From the NCBI RefSeq assembly GCF_036173105.1, contig NZ_CP108053.1, forward strand, positions 2,976,001-3,040,000: a stretch of DNA of 64,000 bases. The letters run 5' to 3'. The notes under the pieces were generated by a model that was not told the DNA's origin, searched no databases, and saw nothing but the letters and a program-made list of their open reading frames with translations. The translations under genes and the position numbers were made by a program. This DNA comes from Streptomyces sp. NBC_00287 (lineage in GTDB: Bacteria; Actinomycetota; Actinomycetes; Streptomycetales; Streptomycetaceae). Below are positions 26,887-36,290 of this stretch, piece after piece. Positions within the stretch are counted from its first letter, which is position 1. Every line of letters starts with the position of its first letter.

Positions 26887-27828
26887 ATGGCAGCCATGCC
26901 GAGTCAGCATCACGAGCCCGACTCCGACCTCCCGACCGTCTGGCTCCGGGTCTTCCTGGAGGTCGCCCGGCACGGCTCCTTCACCGGGGCCGCCCGCACC
27001 CTCGGCTGGACCCAGTCCGCGGTGTCCCGGCAGATCTCCTCGCTGGAGGGGGCGCTCGGCGGTGCCCCGCTGTTCGACCGGCTGCCCAGGGGCGTACGGC
27101 TGACCGAGGCCGGGCGGATCCTCGTTCCGTATGCCGAAGCCGTGGCCGAGGCGCTGCACGGTGCCGGGCGTGAACTGGCCGCCCTGCGCGAGGCCGCCGG
27201 CGGACGGCTGCGGTTCGGTGCCTTCGCCACGGCCGACGCGGCCCTGGTGCCGCAGGCGTTGGCCGCGTTCCGGGCCCGCCATCCGCGCGTACGTACCTCC
27301 CGCGAGGAGGGCTTCACCCCGGTCCTGCTGGACCGCCTGGCCGCGGGCCACCTCGATCTGGCGGTGGTCTCGACGACGGGCGGCGCCCCGCTGGGGGCGT
27401 ACGAACTCCACCACCTCCTCGACGAGTCGCTGTACGTGGCGGTCCCCGCCGGTCATGAGCTGGCCGGGCATGGCCCGGTGCACCTCGCTCAACTCGCCGA
27501 CGCCGACTGGATCTCCGGCAGCCCACGCCCCGAGGGCACCCTGCTGGACGCGGCCCTGCGCCAGGGCTTCCGGCCGCGCGTGGCGCATGTCGTCGGCGAG
27601 TGGATCGCCAAACAGGGGTACGTCGCCGCAGGCCTCGGCGTGACCCTCATCCCGGCGCTGGCGGCCGCCTCCGTACGCCCGGACATCGCCCTCCTTCCGG
27701 TGCTCGACGAGGACGCGCCCGCACGGGCGGTGTACGCGGCGACGGCACGGGGACGCTCGCTCACTCCGGCCGGGGAGGCGTTCCTGGCGGCGCTGCGGGA
27801 GGCGGCGGAGGGGTTCGCGGCGCCGTAA
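26887..27828 (+). CDS. LysR-family regulator
   Basis: About 313 residues. The winged helix is at about 14-73: VFLEVARHGSFTGAARTLGWTQSAVSRQISSLEGALG. The rest is a periplasmic-binding-like effector domain (residues 100-300). Divergent from ridA, which it probably regulates. Alternative ATG at 26896. Confidence 0.93.
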   Translation: MAAMPSQHHEPDSDLPTVWLRVFLEVARHGSFTGAARTLGWTQSAVSRQISSLEGALGGAPLFDRLPRGVRLTEAGRILVPYAEAVAEALHGAGRELAALREAAGGRLRFGAFATADAALVPQALAAFRARHPRVRTSREEGFTPVLLDRLAAGHLDLAVVSTTGGAPLGAYELHHLLDESLYVAVPAGHELAGHGPVHLAQLADADWISGSPRPEGTLLDAALRQGFRPRVAHVVGEWIAKQGYVAAGLGVTLIPALAAASVRPDIALLPVLDEDAPARAVYAATARGRSLTPAGEAFLAALREAAEGFAAP

Positions 27829-27886
27829 TGCGGGGAAGCGGGCTATCACCACGCTCCTCCACCGCAACGGAAGGACCGGAAACCCC

Positions 27887-29104
27887 TTGAATCTCATACG
27901 TATTGGGATCTGCGCCCTGGGACTGGCGCTGGCCGCCGCACTGACCGCCCCCGCGAGCGCGACCGCCGCTCAGTCGCCCACCGTCGAGGAGCAGCGGCTC
28001 GACCAGGCGGTGCCGCAGGAGATCCTCCGGCGGTCCGGATTCGACGCCGTGGCCCCGGAGTTCGCGCGTGAGCTGGGCAAGGCGCGGTCCTATGCGCAGG
28101 CCCGCGCAGTCGTCGTACGCGAAGGTTCCGCGCTGTGGCGGCGGGCCGTAGAGCGGGCGCAGGGGAGGGGGCCGGACGGTGGGGATCTGAGCCGGGACGA
28201 CGACCGGCCGTTGTACTGGGCGCGGTTGGGGATGACGCGGGAGGTGCGGGCCTGGGAGCCGGAGTTCGGGCTTTCTGCTGACCAAAGGTCCGCCCTGATC
28301 GGCCAGTTGGAGCGGACCTCGCGCGGGCAGACCGCGATCCGCTATCCGCACGGCCAGGGGCTGAAGCGGATCCTGGTCACCGGGTTCGATCCGTTCACGC
28401 TGGACCGGGACATCCGGATCTCCAATCCGTCGGGGGCGACCGCGCTCGCGCTCGACGGCACGGTGATCGAGACCGCGGAAGGGCCGGCGCGGATCGAGAC
28501 GGTCGTGTTCCCGGTGCGCTGGCGGGACTTCGCGGAGGGCACGGTGGAGCGGACGCTGCGGCCGTATCTCAAGGGCGTCGATCTGCTCACCACCGTGAGT
28601 CAGGGGCGGGTCGGGCGGTTCGACATCGAGCGGACCAACGGGGCCTGGCGGGGCGGTTTCCCGGACAACGACAACATCGGCCGCACCGAGACCGTCCCGG
28701 TCAGTGATCCGGCCTCGCAGCCGCAGTGGACGACGACGACCCTGCCGTACGAGGAGATCGTGGCCGCGGCGACCGGGCGGTTCCCCGTGTACGACAACAC
28801 CAGCGTCACCGAGATCCCGGCGGGCGGAACCGAGCCCGTCGTGCGGCCGGACGGGCCCACGGCGGGGTCGATCGCGCGGGCCGGGGGCGGCGGGAACTAC
28901 CTCTCCAACGAGATCGCCTACCGGGCGACGCTGTTGCGGGACCGGCTGGCGCTGCACGACACACTTCCGGCCGGGCATGTGCACACGCCGGTGCTGCAGT
29001 TCGGGGCCGGGAACACCTCCGAGGTCACCGACCCCGAGTTCGTGCGCAACCGGCTGGACATCATCGCCCAGGTACGGGCGATCCTGACGGCTGCTGCGGG
29101 CTGA
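27887..29104 (+). CDS. Secreted pyroglutamyl-peptidase-I-like protein, catalytic Cys replaced by Ser
   Basis: A 405-residue exported protein: Sec signal peptide (about 1-28, ending ASATAAQ), a 125-residue helical N-terminal extension, then a C15-like domain. Motifs are RILVTGFDPF, NPSGATAL, FPDND and near the C-terminus AGGGGNYLSNEIAYR and GHVHTP. In pyroglutamyl peptidase I the motif is AG-x-YLC-(D/N), so the nucleophile Cys is Ser340 here, while His366 is kept. It could be a serine variant, a binding protein or an inactive form. Starts at a TTG with GGAAGGA upstream. The 3' end overlaps the convergent EI24 gene by 44 bases. Confidence 0.85.
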   Translation: MNLIRIGICALGLALAAALTAPASATAAQSPTVEEQRLDQAVPQEILRRSGFDAVAPEFARELGKARSYAQARAVVVREGSALWRRAVERAQGRGPDGGDLSRDDDRPLYWARLGMTREVRAWEPEFGLSADQRSALIGQLERTSRGQTAIRYPHGQGLKRILVTGFDPFTLDRDIRISNPSGATALALDGTVIETAEGPARIETVVFPVRWRDFAEGTVERTLRPYLKGVDLLTTVSQGRVGRFDIERTNGAWRGGFPDNDNIGRTETVPVSDPASQPQWTTTTLPYEEIVAAATGRFPVYDNTSVTEIPAGGTEPVVRPDGPTAGSIARAGGGGNYLSNEIAYRATLLRDRLALHDTLPAGHVHTPVLQFGAGNTSEVTDPEFVRNRLDIIAQVRAILTAAAG

Positions 29105-29873
29105 GCTGTTCGTCGTCGTCCTCGACGGTTTCCTCGCCGAGGAGTTCGCGGGCCATGAGGGTGGCACCGGCCACCGCGCCGGGCATCAGGAACACCGCGA
29201 CGAACGGGACCAGGAAGGCCACGGCAAGGGGGGTGCCGAAGCCCCACACCAGGGTCTTGCGGGAGCGGAGCAGCGCCAGCCGGTCACGGAGTTCGACGCG
29301 GCGGCGCTGCATCGCCACCGCGGCGAGCTCCTCGGTGAGGAAGAAGCCGGTGACGAGGAAGCCGATCACCGGTACGGCCGTCTGGCCGACGACCGGGATG
29401 AAGCCGAGGCCGAAGAGCAGGACGGCCCAGACTCCGGCCCGCACGACGATCCGCAGACTGTCCCGCGCCGAGATCCACAGCTCACGGATCAGTGGCAGGC
29501 CCGACTCGGGGGCGGTGCCGTCCGGGGAGACGTCGCGGTCGACCTTCTCGGAGAGGTTCTCGTAGAAGGGCTGGCCGATCAGGAGGGTGACCGCGGTGAA
29601 GGTGAGGACGGACAGGAGCAGGGCCAGGGCGAAGAGTACGGCGGTCAGGAAGCCGCGGAAGAGACCGAGCCACGGGCTCGACCAGTCGTCGGCGAACGGC
29701 GTGGCCCAGGCCACGAAGTCCTCGCCCCACAGGGCCAGCGCGACCAGCGCCGCCGCGTAGAGGACGAGAGTGATCAGGCCGGGAATCAGCCCGAAGCCGT
29801 ACTGCTTGCCGTGCCGGGCCACCCACCGCTGGCCCTTCAGGAGATAGCGGAAACCCACCCCAAGATCGCGCAT
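29061..29873 (-). CDS. EI24/CysZ-family membrane protein
   Basis: A 270-residue integral membrane protein with about 4-6 hydrophobic segments. The N-terminal GFRYLLKGQRWVARHGKQYGFGLIPGLI and the central GFIPVVGQTAVPVIGFLVTGFFLTEELAAV match the EI24 domain; CysZ members move sulfate, but no cys genes adjoin here, so the substrate is unknown. The C-terminus is acidic and disordered. Convergent overlap of 44 bases with the C15-like gene. Confidence 0.9.
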   Translation of the reverse strand: MRDLGVGFRYLLKGQRWVARHGKQYGFGLIPGLITLVLYAAALVALALWGEDFVAWATPFADDWSSPWLGLFRGFLTAVLFALALLLSVLTFTAVTLLIGQPFYENLSEKVDRDVSPDGTAPESGLPLIRELWISARDSLRIVVRAGVWAVLLFGLGFIPVVGQTAVPVIGFLVTGFFLTEELAAVAMQRRRVELRDRLALLRSRKTLVWGFGTPLAVAFLVPFVAVFLMPGAVAGATLMARELLGEETVEDDDEQLSPQQPSGSPVPGR

Positions 29874-29931
29874 GGCCGAACTCTATCGGTCGGCGGTGAC
29901 AGGGTTCACGGGCGTGGACGGCAACGCCGAT

Positions 29932-30795
29932 TCACGCCACCCCCACCGACACCACCACCCCCGGCTCCACCGACGGCGACACCGCCGCCGACACCCGTAC
30001 CGCCGCGGCCCGCGCCACCCGCCCCGCGCGGGATGCGCCGGACAGCAGCAGCGGCTGGAGCTGTTCCAGGCTCGCCACCAGCAGCTCCTCGCCCGCGATG
30101 AGCACCGGCCGGGCCGCCTTCGTCGTCGCCGCTGCCGCCTCCGTCAGGTCGGCCAGTGGGGGCAGGGTGGCGCGTACGACGTTCGCGCCGGCGGTCGCCG
30201 CGCGCTCGGCCAGGGCCACCTGGAGGGGGATCAGCGGGGCGACGGCGGCGGTCAACGCGTCGGCGATGCGGCGGAGTTCGGGGGTGCCGTCGCGCAGGAC
30301 CTCGGCCGCCGAGCGCAGCACCGGGGTGAGGGCCAGGAGGACGCCCGCGAGGAGGCCCGCGCCCGCCGGGAGCAGGGGCGACATCGCCTCGACCATCTCG
30401 CCGAGCGCCGTCGCGAACTCCTCGACCGCCGGTTCCACCGCGTCCAGCACCGGCAGCAGGCTGTCGCCGAGGGCGGTGAGCAGGGCCTGGGCGGGTTCGC
30501 TGACCGGGTGCACGGCGAGCGGGGCGCCGGTCGTGCCGAGGCGGGTGAGGGTGTCGACGATGCGGTAGAAGGCCTCCTGGGCCTGCGGAGAGGCGCTCGC
30601 CTCGGCGAGTTCGGCGGTGGTCTGACGCAGGACGCGCAGCATCTCCTGCCCCGAACCGTCCCTGGGGTCGAAGGTGTTGAGGGCGATCCTGGTGATGTTC
30701 CCGGCCGTGTCCAGGAGCTGGCCGGTGATGTCGGTGGTGTTGCGTGCCATGCGCAGTACGTCGTCCCTGCTGGGCAGCGTAGGGATCGTCGCCAT
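29932..30795 (-). CDS. Hypothetical helical protein
   Basis: 287 residues, almost wholly alanine/leucine-rich helix. It begins MATIPTLPSRDDVLRMARNTTDITGQLLDTAG and has a hydrophobic segment near 140-160 (LLPAGAGLLAGVLLALTPVL). No catalytic or binding motif; the amphipathic repeats suggest a membrane-associated or apolipoprotein-like protein. I do not recognise the family. Same strand as the EI24 gene, 58 bases upstream of it, so perhaps the same transcript. Confidence 0.75.
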   Translation of the reverse strand: MATIPTLPSRDDVLRMARNTTDITGQLLDTAGNITRIALNTFDPRDGSGQEMLRVLRQTTAELAEASASPQAQEAFYRIVDTLTRLGTTGAPLAVHPVSEPAQALLTALGDSLLPVLDAVEPAVEEFATALGEMVEAMSPLLPAGAGLLAGVLLALTPVLRSAAEVLRDGTPELRRIADALTAAVAPLIPLQVALAERAATAGANVVRATLPPLADLTEAAAATTKAARPVLIAGEELLVASLEQLQPLLLSGASRAGRVARAAAVRVSAAVSPSVEPGVVVSVGVA

Positions 30796-30956
30796 GTGCT
30801 CTCCTCGGCTCGGGCACCGTCGCCCTCAGGATGCCCTTTCGGCGGCGCCGGGATACGCCATCCGGGGCATCGGTGACACCAACTCCCTCTGGTTGTAGTT
30901 GAGTCGAACAGGTACACCTCGCCGTACCGATCTCAGGAAGCTCCGAGGAGGTACGC

Positions 30957-33458
30957 GTGCGCACCACAAGAACCGTCCCCGTGCTCGCCCTTGTGACCGT
31001 CGGATCCCTGTTCCTCACCTCGCACAGCGCCGTCGCCGATCGACCCACACCGACCAGGGAGCGCGCCGCCCCCGACGACCGGGCCGCCCGCGCCCCCGAG
31101 AGCGCCGCCCTGCGTGCCCTCGCCGAGGACACCCCGCTCGCCGATGGAGGCCGCGGCTACCCGCGCGAGCAGGTCCTCTCCCCCGACCCCGAGAACCCCG
31201 CCGACAAGTCCCTGAAGCTGGGCCTCACCCCGTACCACGCCATCGCCCCGAAGCTGAACGCCCTGCAACGGCTCGGCGACCGGGTGAGCGTGGAGATCGC
31301 GGGCCGTTCGGCAGGCGGTCACCGGCTCTATCTCGTCACCGTCACGGCCCCGGAGACCGAGCGCCAGGCCCGGGCCCAGGCGCGCATGCGGGAGCTCATC
31401 GAGAAGGCGCCCGCGGTGGCCGCCAAATCCCCTGAGATCAAGGGGAGTTACAAGACTCCCGTCTTCTTCAACAACAACATTCACGGCAACGAGTGGGAGG
31501 GCACCGACGCCTCCCTGAAGCTGATCGAGCAGCTCGCGACGGCGAACGACACACGGACGAAGGGCTTGTTGGCCCGCAACCGCCTCTACTTCAACATCAC
31601 CGCCAACCCGGACGGCCGGATCGCCGGCACCCGCGCCAACGCCAACGGCTTCGACCTCAACCGGGACTTCGTGACCGCCTCCCAGCCCGAGGCGCGGGCG
31701 ATGCGGCAGATCATGCTCGACAAGCAGCCGGCCGTCATGCTGGATCTGCACGGGTACGTCAATGGCACCCTCATCGAGCCCACCACTCCCCCGCACGGCG
31801 AGAACTACGAGTACGACCTCTTCCTGAAGAACACCTACGCCAACGCCCTCGGCATGGAGGCGGCCGTCAACGGCCTCGGCTACACCGAGCAGAAGGACGG
31901 TGTGCAGCCCGCGCAGATCCCCTTCCGCGATCAGGAGGAGGGCTGGGACGACTGGCCGCCGATCTTCACCCCGCAGTACGCGGCCTTCCACGGCACGGTC
32001 GCCGCGCACACGGTGGAGATCCCGATGCGGGTGAACAACACCGCCTACGACACCCTCCCGGTCGGCGAACTGCGCCGCCGCTCGGCGATCAACACGGACG
32101 TCGCGGGCGCCGCCCTCCGCGCCACCCTGAACTTCGCCCAGGAACAAGGCACTTCACTCGTCGCCGACCAGATCGAGACCTTCCGCCGCGGAACCGTCGG
32201 CGCGGCACAGGTCCCGGTCTCGGCCGAGACGGTGCCCGGCGTCCCGGGCATCGGTCCCGAGGACGTCTACACGACCACCTTCCCCCGCGCCTACGTCATC
32301 CCCGGTGGGACGACCGCGGCAGCCCGCCTCGTCGACCACCTGATCGCCAACGACGTCCGCGTCACCCGCGCCACCCACACCTTCCGGCTCGGCGGGCGGA
32401 CCTACGCCAAGGGCTCGTACGTCGTCGACCTGCGCCAGCCCAAGCGCGGTATGGCGAATGTGCTGCTGGCCGACGGGCGGGACATCAGCGACAAGGTGTC
32501 GGTGATGTACGACATCTCGGGCTGGAGTCTGGGCAAGCTCTGGGGCGCGCGGGTGGAGTCGGTTCCGGGCGGCTCCCTGGCCGGGCTGCCCCTGCGGACC
32601 GTCGACGCGGCCGCGTCCGTCGGTCACGTCGCCGCACGCGGCGACCTGCGGCTGCGGCTGACCGACCCGAGCGAGGTGGCGGCGCTCAACTACCTGCTGG
32701 GCAAGGGCGTTTCGGTACGGCAGGCCGCGGACGGCAGTGCGATCGTGCCGGGGTCGGCGCGAGCCCTGGCGGCGGTGGCGGCACGGACGTACGACGTCGT
32801 CTTCGAGGCGACGCGGCTCAGCGGCGGTAGCGAGCTGCACGGGGTGCGGGTGGCGGCGGCGGTGACGCCAGGGGAGCTGTTCGCGCTGCGGGAGATGAAC
32901 TTCGATGTGACGCCGGTCTCGACGGCGGTGCTCAACGCGGGGTTCGACTGGTCGTCGGCGGACGTGCTGTTCGTATCGGCGGGCCTCGACCACGAGGGCC
33001 TCACGGCCCCCGCCCGGGCCGCGCTGGACGCCTTCCTCAGCGAACACGGACTCGTCGGCCGAGGCGCCGTGGGCACCGCGCTCAACACGGCGACCGGGCT
33101 GCTGCCGGCGAAGCCGGTGGAGGGCAACGGAGACGCCAACGGCGTAGTGAGGCTGGTGGATTCGGACGGCACCGCGGAATACGGCTTCGTGTACGCCCCG
33201 GTGTGGTTCACCGATCTCGGCCCCGGGGTGCGCGTGGACCAGTCGTACGCGAACGGGAATCCGCTCCTGTCCGGGCACTGGCGGCCGGGCGAGGACGGCT
33301 CGGGCGGGCCGGCGGACGCGGCGGGGCAGGCGGCGGTGGTCAGCGGCCCGCAGGCCGTGCTGTTCGGCACCGAGCCGCTCTTCCGGGATCATCCCAAGGG
33401 GGAATTCGCCCAGGTGGGAAGGGCGTTGTTCACCATGGCACACGCGCACAGCGGCTAG
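30957..33458 (+). CDS. Secreted M14 zinc carboxypeptidase
   Basis: An 833-residue exported metallopeptidase: signal peptide about 1-27, M14 domain about 85-400. Zinc ligands are H176 and E179 (IHGNEWEG) and H265 (LDLHGY); the substrate carboxylate Asn-Arg pair is in GFDLNRDF (about 231-238). The C-terminal half is probably one or more beta or Rossmann-like accessory domains. Should remove C-terminal residues from peptides outside the cell. Starts at a GTG with GAGGAGG before it. A separate serine hydrolase begins 19 bases later. Confidence 0.93.
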   Translation: MRTTRTVPVLALVTVGSLFLTSHSAVADRPTPTRERAAPDDRAARAPESAALRALAEDTPLADGGRGYPREQVLSPDPENPADKSLKLGLTPYHAIAPKLNALQRLGDRVSVEIAGRSAGGHRLYLVTVTAPETERQARAQARMRELIEKAPAVAAKSPEIKGSYKTPVFFNNNIHGNEWEGTDASLKLIEQLATANDTRTKGLLARNRLYFNITANPDGRIAGTRANANGFDLNRDFVTASQPEARAMRQIMLDKQPAVMLDLHGYVNGTLIEPTTPPHGENYEYDLFLKNTYANALGMEAAVNGLGYTEQKDGVQPAQIPFRDQEEGWDDWPPIFTPQYAAFHGTVAAHTVEIPMRVNNTAYDTLPVGELRRRSAINTDVAGAALRATLNFAQEQGTSLVADQIETFRRGTVGAAQVPVSAETVPGVPGIGPEDVYTTTFPRAYVIPGGTTAAARLVDHLIANDVRVTRATHTFRLGGRTYAKGSYVVDLRQPKRGMANVLLADGRDISDKVSVMYDISGWSLGKLWGARVESVPGGSLAGLPLRTVDAAASVGHVAARGDLRLRLTDPSEVAALNYLLGKGVSVRQAADGSAIVPGSARALAAVAARTYDVVFEATRLSGGSELHGVRVAAAVTPGELFALREMNFDVTPVSTAVLNAGFDWSSADVLFVSAGLDHEGLTAPARAALDAFLSEHGLVGRGAVGTALNTATGLLPAKPVEGNGDANGVVRLVDSDGTAEYGFVYAPVWFTDLGPGVRVDQSYANGNPLLSGHWRPGEDGSGGPADAAGQAAVVSGPQAVLFGTEPLFRDHPKGEFAQVGRALFTMAHAHSG

Positions 33459-33477
33459 TTGAGAACGAGGAGAGCGG

Positions 33478-34629
33478 ATGACGCTGGAGATCCACGGCAC
33501 CGTGGCGGACGGCTTCGACTTGGTGGGCGAGGAGTTCGCCTCGTTCGTGGCCGAGGAACGGCCCGACTACGAGGGGCAGTTGTGCGCGTATGTGCATGGC
33601 CGCAGGGTCGTCGACCTGTGGACCGGGGACGGCGCCGACAGGGAGTCGCTGTACGGCGTGTTCTCCTCGACCAAGGGGGCCGCCCATCTGGTGGTCGCGC
33701 TGCTGGTGCAGGACGGCACGCTCGAACTGGACCGTAAAGTCACGTACTACTGGCCGGAGTTCGGCGCCGAGGGCAAGGGTGCGCTGACCCTGCGCGAGCT
33801 GCTCGCGCACCGGGCGGGTCTGGTGGGTCTGGACGCCGGGTTCTCCGCGGAGGAGCTGGCCGACGACCGGGCGATCGCCGAACGGCTCGCGGACCAGCGG
33901 CCGTTCTGGCGTCCGGGTACCGCCTTCGGCTATCACGCCCTGGTCATCGGGGCGCTGACCGGTGAGGTCGTCCGCCGGGCCACGGGCCGCACGCTCCAGG
34001 AGGTGTACGAGGAGCGGATCCGGGCCCCGTACGGCCTAGACTTCTACCTGGGGCTGCCCGAGGCCCTGGAGCCCCGCTTCCGCTCGGTGCAGCCGATGGC
34101 GCCGACACCGAAGCAGCAGGCTCTGCTGGACGCGACGCCGACCGGTCCGCACACGCTCTCCTCGATCGCGTTCAACACGCATGTGCCGGAGCCGGGCGAG
34201 CTGGTGGACCACGCCAACTCCCGTACGGTGCGCGCCAAGGGCCCTGCCTCGGCGGGCGGGGTGGCCGCCGCGCGCGGGCTCGCCGGGATGTACGCGGCGG
34301 CGATCAGCGAGGTGGACGGACGGCCGCCGCTGCTGAAGCCGGACACCGTCGCCGAGGTGGGTCAGATCCACTCCGTGGGCTACGACCTGGTGGCCCGCGC
34401 TCACAAGGCGTTCGGCCTGGGCTTCCAGGCCACGGCGGACGTCTGGTACCCGTTCCTGGGCGCCGGCGCCTTCGGCCACAGCGGTGCGGGCGGCTCCCAG
34501 GCCTTCGCGGACCCCCGCAGCGGCCTGGCCTACGGCTACACGAGGCGCCGCTGCGCGTTCCCGGGCGGCGCGGCGCTGGAGAACGTACGGCTGGTGCGGG
34601 CGGTGCACACGGCGGCGCTGGCCGTCTGA
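33478..34629 (+). CDS. Beta-lactamase-family serine hydrolase (EstB type)
   Basis: A 383-residue class-C-fold hydrolase. SxxK motif is S63-S-T-K66, the Tyr motif is YHA in FGYHALVIGALTGE (about 150), and HSGAGGSQAF near 338 replaces KTG. No signal peptide. Typical of actinobacterial esterases/EstB homologs rather than antibiotic resistance. It follows the M14 gene with 19 bases between and so may share its transcript; ends at the hairpin at 34636. Confidence 0.93.
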   Translation: MTLEIHGTVADGFDLVGEEFASFVAEERPDYEGQLCAYVHGRRVVDLWTGDGADRESLYGVFSSTKGAAHLVVALLVQDGTLELDRKVTYYWPEFGAEGKGALTLRELLAHRAGLVGLDAGFSAEELADDRAIAERLADQRPFWRPGTAFGYHALVIGALTGEVVRRATGRTLQEVYEERIRAPYGLDFYLGLPEALEPRFRSVQPMAPTPKQQALLDATPTGPHTLSSIAFNTHVPEPGELVDHANSRTVRAKGPASAGGVAAARGLAGMYAAAISEVDGRPPLLKPDTVAEVGQIHSVGYDLVARAHKAFGLGFQATADVWYPFLGAGAFGHSGAGGSQAFADPRSGLAYGYTRRRCAFPGGAALENVRLVRAVHTAALAV

Positions 34630-34635
34630 CACAGG

Positions 34636-34672
34636 CGAAGGCCGCACCCCACGTCCAGGGGTGCGGCCTTCG
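34636..34672. terminator. Bidirectional terminator
   Basis: Perfect 15-bp stem CGAAGGCCGCACCCC / GGGGTGCGGCCTTCG with a 7-base loop between the convergent serine hydrolase and ohr genes. Confidence 0.9.
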
Positions 34673-34691
34673 TCGTACGCAACGAACTGCG

Positions 34692-35111
34692 TCAGACCAG
34701 CGTCACGCTGATGTTCCCGCGCGTCGCCTTCGAGTACGGGCACACCTCGTGGGCCTTCTTCAGCAGGCTCTGCGCGGTCTCGGCGTCGACGTTCGGAATG
34801 CTCGCCGAGATCTCCACGATCAGCCCGAAGCCCTCGTCGTTCTTGCCGATGCCGACCTTCGCGGTGACGGTCGAGCCCGAGATGTCGGCCTTCTCCTGGC
34901 GGGCGACGACGCCGAGCGCGCCCTGGAAGCAGGCGCTGTAGCCGGCGGCGAACAGCTGCTCCGGGTTGGTGCCGGCGCCGCTGCCGCCCATTTCCTTCGG
35001 CGGGTTCACTACGACGTCGAGCTTGGCGTCGTCGGTGGCGACCCGGCCGTCGCGACCGTTCTCTGCGGTGGCGACGGCGGTGTACAGGACATCGGTCTGC
35101 TGGATCGACAT
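34692..35111 (-). CDS. ohr: Organic hydroperoxide resistance protein (Ohr)
   Basis: A 139-residue OsmC-superfamily peroxidase of the Ohr subfamily; it reduces organic hydroperoxides using lipoyl or other thiols. Catalytic C61 in AAGYSACFQGAL and resolving C124 in EVCPYSKATRGN are both present, as is the Ohr-specific CPYS-ATRGN. Start at ATG 35111. The neighbouring genes are an MDR reductase and a MarR regulator, a common redox setting; a candidate operator lies 70 bases upstream. Confidence 0.95.
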   Translation of the reverse strand: MSIQQTDVLYTAVATAENGRDGRVATDDAKLDVVVNPPKEMGGSGAGTNPEQLFAAGYSACFQGALGVVARQEKADISGSTVTAKVGIGKNDEGFGLIVEISASIPNVDAETAQSLLKKAHEVCPYSKATRGNISVTLV

Positions 35112-35180
35112 GCGGTGTCTTCTCCTCCTCGGTCCGTCGCGACTCGCGCCCACGATCGACGACGGTTTCGGAAAGAAGTT

Positions 35181-35200
35181 ACCGCATACCGGAAAGTGGT
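35181..35200. promoter_or_regulatory. Candidate OhrR/MarR operator before ohr
   Basis: ACCGCATACCGGAAAGTGGT is a partial palindrome (14 of 20 positions symmetric) flanked by T/A, 70 bases upstream of the ohr ATG. Ohr genes are usually controlled by a MarR-type OhrR; a MarR gene lies at 36333. Confidence 0.35.
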
Positions 35201-35218
35201 AGAAGACGGCGGTGGCCG

Positions 35219-36217
35219 TCAGAGCTTGACGATCATCTTTCCGGTGTTGTCACCGCGCAGAACGCCGAGGAACGCCTCCAGGTTGTTCTCGATGCCCTCG
35301 ACGACCGTCTCGCGGTACTTCAGCGCGCCCGAGGCGACCCAGGGGCCGACTTCCTGGACGAACTGCTGCTGGAGGTCGTAGTGGTCGCCGACCAGGAAGC
35401 CCTCGATACGGCCGCGGGTCTGGATCAGCCGGGCGAGGTTGCGCGGGCCCGGGGCGGCCTCGGTGTTGTTGTAGACCGAGATCATGCCGCAGACGGCGAT
35501 CCGGCCGTCCCGGTTGAGCTGCCCGATCGCGGCCTCCAGGTGGTCACCGCCGACGTTGTCGAAGTAGACGTCGATCCCGTCCGGGGCGGCCTCCCGCAGC
35601 TGGTCGCCGACCTTGCCGTTCTTGTAGTTGAACGCGGCGTCGAAGCCGTACTCCTCGACCAGCAGCTTGACCTTCTCGTCCGAGCCGGCCGAGCCGATGA
35701 CCCGCGAGGCGCCCTTGAGCTTGGCGATCTGGCCGACCTGGCTGCCCACGGCACCCGCGGCGCCGGAGACGAAGACCGAGTCGCCCTCCTTGAAGGAGGC
35801 GGTGCGCAGCAGGCCCGCGTATGCGGTGAGGCCGGTCATGCCGAGGACGCCGAGGTACGTGGACAGCGGCGCGGCGTCCGCGTCGACCTTGACGGTCTGG
35901 TTGGCGCCGACGGTGGCGTACTCGCGCCAGCCACCGAAGTGCAGGACGTGGTCGCCGGGGGCGATGCCGTCGATGTTCGAGGCGACGACCTCGCCGACGG
36001 CGCCGCCCTGCATGACCTTGCCGAGCTCGAAGGGGGCGACGTAGGACTTGGCGGCGCTCATCCGGCCGCGCATGTACGGGTCGACCGAGAGGTACTTGTT
36101 CCGGACCAGCACCTCGTCCGGTCCCGGCTGCTCGATCTCCGCCTCCACCAGGGCGAAGTCCTCGGGCTTCGGCCAGCCGACGGGGCGGCTGAGCAGGTGC
36201 CATTCGCGGTTGATCAT
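35219..36217 (-). CDS. NADP-dependent MDR oxidoreductase (PTGR/leukotriene B4 dehydrogenase type)
   Basis: A 332-residue medium-chain reductase without zinc ligands. The cofactor site is VSGAAGAVGSQVGQIAKLKG (about 150-169), and the N-terminal KYLSVDPYMRGRM is typical of the PTGR subfamily that reduces the C=C bond of alpha,beta-unsaturated carbonyls. Divergent from a MarR regulator with a 115-base gap carrying a possible operator, so likely controlled by it. Confidence 0.94.
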   Translation of the reverse strand: MINREWHLLSRPVGWPKPEDFALVEAEIEQPGPDEVLVRNKYLSVDPYMRGRMSAAKSYVAPFELGKVMQGGAVGEVVASNIDGIAPGDHVLHFGGWREYATVGANQTVKVDADAAPLSTYLGVLGMTGLTAYAGLLRTASFKEGDSVFVSGAAGAVGSQVGQIAKLKGASRVIGSAGSDEKVKLLVEEYGFDAAFNYKNGKVGDQLREAAPDGIDVYFDNVGGDHLEAAIGQLNRDGRIAVCGMISVYNNTEAAPGPRNLARLIQTRGRIEGFLVGDHYDLQQQFVQEVGPWVASGALKYRETVVEGIENNLEAFLGVLRGDNTGKMIVKL

Positions 36218-36242
36218 GACGAGCGCCTTTCCGAGGGGGGAG

Positions 36243-36270
36243 ATGCTTCAGGTGCTTCAGATGCTTCAGG
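36243..36270. repeat. Triple TGCTTCAG short repeat
   Basis: ATGCTTCAGGTGCTTCAGATGCTTCAGG is three 9-base units of TGCTTCAG(G/A) in the leader of the MDR gene (minus strand CTGAAGCA repeated). It may be a multi-site binding element or simple slippage repeat. Confidence 0.6.
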
Positions 36271-36290
36271 AAGTGAAACAACCATGCGCC

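Noticed and set aside
29061..29873. Sulfate transporter CysZ proper
   Set aside because: Only the EI24 fold is supported; there are no cysteine-synthesis genes nearby.
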